Assembly: GCA_963831155.1 (NCBI GenBank)
Contig: CAWHOY010000006.1
Location: forward strand, 860,738 to 924,737
Reading direction: 5' to 3'
DNA from: CAVRXQ01 sp963831155
Lineage (GTDB): Bacteria > Actinomycetota > Acidimicrobiia > Acidimicrobiales > Bog-793
DNA: 64,000 nucleotides
Numbering within the stretch: position 1 is the first letter of the stretch; the number at the start of each line of letters is the position of its first letter. Made by a program: the position numbers and the translations under genes. Positions 60,700 through 64,000 of the stretch are shown one piece after another. The notes under the pieces were generated by a model. It made no database searches, was not told the origin of the DNA, and was given only the letters and a program-made list of their open reading frames with translations.

Positions 60700-61668
60700 A
60701 TGGGCATGGCTCTCGTTGGACACTCGGAAGTCGCATCATTTTGCGCGGCCCGGGTCAACTTGCCAAAGGACGTAGCGGATAAGCACCGCGCCCAAGTCAA
60801 CGCGCTTCGGGAACGCCTAGAGAAGAAGATCGCCAGCGATTCGTCGTTTGATCTGGTGAAGATGCTTCACGCCGGTAGCGTTGCGTAGGGCACGGCATTA
60901 AGGACGGTCAACGACCTTGATGTGGCGGTATACGTCAAAGCGGGTTCAGCACCGAAAGCCGACGCCGAGCTTCAGCCCTGGCTCGCCGAGCGGCTTCGTG
61001 AGGCAAACCCGAATATGGCTGATGATCAATTCACGCCTCAAGACCACTGCGTGAAGGTCAGTTTCAAGGGCACTGGGCTAGACGTCGATGTGGTGCCGGT
61101 GTTGTACGAGGGTGAGCCGAACGATTGTGGCTATCTTGTCCGCAAGCACACCGGACAACGGATCATGACCTCCATACCGCGCCATTTGGAGTTCATCCGC
61201 GTGCGCAAGGCGAAGTATGGCGATGACTTCAAACAGCTGATTCGGTTAGTGAAGTGGTGGAAGAACGTCGTCGCCAAAGACGACGCAGACTTTCGATTTA
61301 AATCCTTCATGATCGAATTGCTTTGGGCGCGGCTCGCCGACAACGGTTTTATTCTTTCGGACTATCCGGAAGCTTTGGAGGAGTTCTTCGCGTACCTCGT
61401 GAAGACGGAATTTTCCGAACGTGTCGCATTTACTGACTACTACTCAACTTCAAAGCTTCCAAGTGCGACTGGTAGTGCGATCGAAGTGTTCGACCCCGTC
61501 AATCCGGCGAACAATGTTGCAGTCAATTACACAACTGCGGGTCGAACGAGCATCGTCAATGCGGCGCAGCGCGCGCTTGATGCACTCGGCGAGGCTCGAT
61601 ACGCGACGACGAAGGTTGACACGATCGAGTGCTGGCAGGATGTACTCGGCCCCGGATTCCAAGGATGA
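60700..61668 (+). pseudogene. CBASS CD-NTase (cyclic oligonucleotide synthase) with in-frame TAG in the active site
   Basis: A single frame encodes a CD-NTase of about 322 residues except for one TAG at 60886–60888. It interrupts the nucleotidyltransferase loop: KMLHAGSVA, stop, GTALRTVNDLDVAVYV, where a Lys (AAG) normally sits in the GSxAKGT motif. The metal-binding DLD is intact just after. Downstream conserved parts follow (VKVSFKGTGLDVDVVPV with the third Asp, RLVKWWKN, LWARLADNG). Translation restarting at GTG 60922 would lack the GS loop. The gene overlaps the HORMA gene by 4 bp. It is the signal generator of the CBASS operon, disabled unless the stop is suppressed or a sequence error. 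Confidence 0.88.
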
Positions 61669-62174
61669 CGATGAGCTATACCTTTGCAACTTCCGATACC
61701 TTCACGCTTGCCAACGCAAAGAAGTTGGCCGCAAAGGTCGCGGCAGATATGCACCAGTGTCGACGTTTCTATGGCAATCCAAGCGAATCTGATGTGCTCG
61801 CGTATGACGATGAGCTTGCCGTCATGCTCGCGGGCAAATATGTGTCGTCGTACGAGTTCGGTTACAAGTCTGACGACAAGCGAATCGTGTCTTGGTTCTA
61901 CACAGTGACCGCTTCTGGTGATCTAGAGGGTGGTCGCTCTGGAGGGCTGTACGCAAAGGCTGAGGTGAATGGCGCATCGTGGTTCAATTTCATGACCACG
62001 AACTCCGCATGGTCAAATCTCACGGAAACGGGCAGAGATACGGTACGCGCGAAGCACAACATCAATCGTACGACCGGTGAGCCCCCACGCGACGGCTCGG
62101 GTCGATGGATTGTCGATCGTACCTACACGTCTGGAAATACCGCCATGCAGAGAAAAGAGTTTAGACCTTGGTGA
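61665..62174 (+). CDS. cap7: Bacterial HORMA-domain protein (Cap7) of type III CBASS
   Basis: This protein of about 169 residues (ATG 61665, or ATG 61671) senses and activates the CD-NTase. The sequence has the bacterial HORMA-1 pattern: SYTFATSDTFTLANAKKLAA, KVAADMHQCRRFYGNPSESD, LAGKYVSSYEFGYKSDDKR and a C-terminal seatbelt-like region (VDRTYTSGNTAMQRKEFRPW). In this system HORMA binding to a foreign-peptide cue switches on synthesis and TRIP13 reverses it (known for the family). It overlaps both neighbours by 4 bp, so all four genes are translationally coupled. Confidence 0.88.
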   Translation: MTMSYTFATSDTFTLANAKKLAAKVAADMHQCRRFYGNPSESDVLAYDDELAVMLAGKYVSSYEFGYKSDDKRIVSWFYTVTASGDLEGGRSGGLYAKAEVNGASWFNFMTTNSAWSNLTETGRDTVRAKHNINRTTGEPPRDGSGRWIVDRTYTSGNTAMQRKEFRPW

Positions 62175-63100
62175 GCTTGGACCTCCTTTTCGGTCAGATC
62201 GTTGAGCTCCCGGACCCGTATGCCCAAGAGCGGTTTGCGGCTCTTGTCGGTATCGATGACGTCAAAGATCGACTGGTCACCGAGGCAACCATTCTTCTTG
62301 ACCCCGAGATTGTCGAGCGATGGAGCAAATCCCATCATGGTCACATGTCGGTCGCCGCCGCGGAAGTTTCGCACCGTACTCCGCTGATTGTTCTTGGTGG
62401 CGACGTCGGTACTGGCAAGACGGAAGTCGCAGAAACGTTCGGCGATTCGGTAGCTCGTTCAATGAAGGTCGATATCACGTTGTATCCATTGGCCTTGTCT
62501 GCCCGCGGAAAGGGTGCAGTCGGCGAGATGACGTCGTTGCTCACGGAAGCCTTCGCCGAAGTGCGCAAGTCCGCATCCTCAGCGCGAGACTCTAAAGGCC
62601 GGATAAAGCGTGGGCTTATCTTGCTAGTAGATGAGGCAGACGCTCTTGCGCAGTCGCGGGAATTGGCGCAGATGCACCATGAAGATCGAGCAGGTGTCAA
62701 CGCCCTCATTCGGGGCATTGATGGTTTACGAGATGACAAGCTCCCGGTACTGACAATCCTGTGTACCAATCGTCCCGATGCTCTTGATCCCGCTGTTCTG
62801 CGCCGCGCCGCCGCGTTGCTTGACTTTGCACGACCCAACGACGATCAGCGACGTCAGCTTTTTGACCGATTGTTGGACGACTCGCACGTCGATCAAGCCG
62901 CGATTGACAAGCTAGTTTCACTGACTGGTCCTAAAGCCGGTACGGCCTACGGCTGTACTTATTCCGACATTCGCCAACGACTTGTACCCGATGCCGTTCT
63001 TGAGGCAGTTCGAAACGACGTGCGACTCACTGGAGACCGTTTGGTTGCTCTGGCCGAAACTTTTGTACCAACGCGTCGTTTTGAAGAAGGAACTCCATGA
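62171..63100 (+). CDS. cap6: TRIP13/Pch2-like AAA+ ATPase (Cap6) of type III CBASS
   Basis: The 309-residue protein starts at GTG 62171, inside the HORMA stop (GTGA). The AAA+ core is intact: Walker A GGDVGTGKT (76–84), Walker B LILLVDEADAL (Asp154–Glu155), sensor 1 LTILCTNRPDALD, and arginine-finger type VLRRAAALLDF. It begins FGQIVELPDPYAQERFAALV, as in CBASS TRIP13 proteins without a long N-terminal domain. It unfolds HORMA–CD-NTase complexes and keeps the system off. It overlaps nucC by 4 bp. Confidence 0.92.
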   Translation: MSLDLLFGQIVELPDPYAQERFAALVGIDDVKDRLVTEATILLDPEIVERWSKSHHGHMSVAAAEVSHRTPLIVLGGDVGTGKTEVAETFGDSVARSMKVDITLYPLALSARGKGAVGEMTSLLTEAFAEVRKSASSARDSKGRIKRGLILLVDEADALAQSRELAQMHHEDRAGVNALIRGIDGLRDDKLPVLTILCTNRPDALDPAVLRRAAALLDFARPNDDQRRQLFDRLLDDSHVDQAAIDKLVSLTGPKAGTAYGCTYSDIRQRLVPDAVLEAVRNDVRLTGDRLVALAETFVPTRRFEEGTP

Positions 63101-63855
63101 CGGAGGATCGTCGATTCAACCTCCACGACGCCTTCGTAGGCAAAGAGGAAGAATTAATGGCTGCGTTGCGCACCGGCAAACGCAACGCAGGACACTCCGG
63201 AGTACAAGGTGAGGGGACCGAGACGCATTGGCACGAACTGTTGGGTGACATACTCCCTGCCCGCTATCAAGCAACCCGAGTCTTTGTCGTGGATTCGCGA
63301 GGTAGCCAAAGCGAACAGATTGATCTTGCGATCATTGATCGGCACTTTTCGCCGCTGTTTTGGGAGTGGGGTGGGCATCGATATGTCCCCATCGAAAGCG
63401 TGTATGCGATTTTTGAAGTGAAGCCGGAAATAAATCGCGAGTACGTCCTTTATGCCGGTAAAAAGATTGCATCGGTACGGTCATTGCACCGAACTTCCGC
63501 TTCATTCGGTTGGGCCTTGGGCACAATGCCATCGAGAGAGTTGCCCCCGATACTTGGTGGTTTTCTCGCCGGTGCTTCAGGATGGGCAACTACTTTCGGC
63601 GATCCATTTCGAAAAGCACTTTCGGATATCGAGCAAGGTGGAGAGATTGATCTCGGTTGCGTTCTTGGTGACGGTTCGTTCGAGATACTCGCCGGAAGCG
63701 ATGCGGGCGAAGTTTTAGCGAGTGATCCCAACAGGGCGCTTGTCTCGTTCACGCTCACTCTGCTCAAGCGCCTGCAGGGGATTGGAAGTGCTCCCGCCAT
63801 CGATTACGACGCATACGCGAACTGGGTTGAAGCCGAAGGAAAGAATACGAGCTGA
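63097..63855 (+). CDS. nucC: NucC-type CBASS effector nuclease
   Basis: This 252-residue effector of abortive infection belongs to the NucC family (DUF6602-like PD-(D/E)xK fold), whose members bind cyclic tri-adenylate and degrade DNA. Catalytic residues are Asp76 (SEQIDLAIID), Glu107 and Lys109 (ESVYAIFEVKPE); the Asp–Glu spacing of 31 equals that of E. coli MS115-1 NucC (73/104/106). Arg56 (LPARYQAT) matches the ligand-pocket Arg. IASVRSLHRTS, PPILGGFLAGASGW, IDLGCVLGDGSF and IDYDAYANWVE are further NucC-specific blocks. ATG 63097 overlaps cap6. The frame is fully intact although the synthase is not. Confidence 0.92.
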   Translation: MTEDRRFNLHDAFVGKEEELMAALRTGKRNAGHSGVQGEGTETHWHELLGDILPARYQATRVFVVDSRGSQSEQIDLAIIDRHFSPLFWEWGGHRYVPIESVYAIFEVKPEINREYVLYAGKKIASVRSLHRTSASFGWALGTMPSRELPPILGGFLAGASGWATTFGDPFRKALSDIEQGGEIDLGCVLGDGSFEILAGSDAGEVLASDPNRALVSFTLTLLKRLQGIGSAPAIDYDAYANWVEAEGKNTS

Positions 63856-63870
63856 GGTCGGTGACGCTCC

Positions 63871-63891
63871 CATCCCTACAGAATCCCTACA
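63871..63891 (+). repeat. Right copy of att/arm-type 21-bp repeat
   Basis: This sequence matches the repeat at 51186–51206 at 20 of 21 positions and has the same orientation. It lies 15 bp after the nucC stop and again has two ATCCCTACA motifs 2 nt apart. It probably marks the right end of the island cargo. Confidence 0.65.
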
Positions 63892-64000
63892 AAGCTCGCG
63901 GCGAGTGTCGCAGCTTGCGAGGATTGGATCAACGAATGTGCAGCTCAGGACTGGTGCGGTTGTCTCGATTTGTGCAGGTAGAAAGAATGTCTCTGACTGG

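Larger units (their letters stand above)
51127..64000. mobile_element. Genomic island at tRNA-Ala carrying defence genes (right end not certain)
   Basis: The 12.7 kb or more downstream of tRNA-Ala contains a decayed integrase, a decayed excisionase-like gene, repeats, restriction-modification-like genes and a CBASS operon. Base composition is visibly lower in GC than the preceding 51 kb. A 21-bp repeat at 51186–51206 and 63871–63891 brackets the cargo. No copy of the tRNA 3' end was found in the last 109 bp of the window, so the true attR lies beyond it or has decayed. Confidence 0.8.

Noticed and set aside
63892..64000. attR carrying the tRNA-Ala 3' end
   Set aside because: No match to the tRNA T-arm or acceptor sequence in the last 109 bp.

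Overview
The window is high-GC actinobacterial chromosome with an inserted, lower-GC genomic island at its right end. Actinobacterial traits are frequent GTG starts, the dapB / dapA–rnj / ftsK neighbourhood, homodimeric AceE-type pyruvate dehydrogenase, a PAC2-family protein and a FliA/WhiG-type sigma factor. I infer a member of class Acidimicrobiia or a relative, but nothing here fixes the genus.

Core region (1–51.1 kb). An oligopeptide/dipeptide ABC transporter comes first (substrate-binding protein, two permeases and a convergent fused double ATPase). Next are lysine/cell-wall genes dapB and dapA with rnj and typA between or beside them, a c-di-GMP turnover protein (GGDEF–EAL) divergent from a WhiG/FliA-like sigma factor, an oxidoreductase and ftsK. 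Then come a sufC–sufS–sufU cluster lacking sufB/sufD, a secreted beta-propeller-like protein followed by an unusual mini-ORF/hairpin region, thiE, aceE, rnhA and cysD–cysN. The lipoate-centred block lpd – E2 acyltransferase – lipB::lipA fusion follows, then a tightly packed run (M24 peptidase, PAC2, HAD phosphatase), leuS and tRNA-Ala(GGC). The PDH E1, E3 and E2 genes and the enzymes that attach and sulphurate the E2 lipoyl group lie within about 11 kb. Two core genes (an FMN reductase and an MFS exporter) carry single frameshifts, which are either real decay or consensus errors.

Island (51.13 kb to at least 63.9 kb). Immediately 3' of tRNA-Ala lie a tyrosine-integrase remnant with several frameshifts, a frameshifted excisionase-like HTH gene and about 1.6 kb of gene-poor DNA with tandem, direct and inverted repeats. 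A defence cluster follows: a restriction-modification-like set (adenine methyltransferase with a frameshift, PLD-family nuclease, GIY-YIG nuclease), two uncharacterised genes, an XRE repressor with a palindromic operator over its own promoter, and a four-gene type III CBASS operon (CD-NTase, HORMA/Cap7, TRIP13-like Cap6, NucC nuclease). The CD-NTase is interrupted by one in-frame TAG inside its active-site loop while its three partners are intact. A 21-bp repeat (two ATCCCTACA copies) occurs just after the tRNA and again just after nucC, suggesting integrase-binding sites near both ends of the island.

Limits: all calls are from reading the sequence and remembered family motifs; no searches were run. 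Start codons are mostly judged from ribosome-binding sites and overlaps and some are uncertain.
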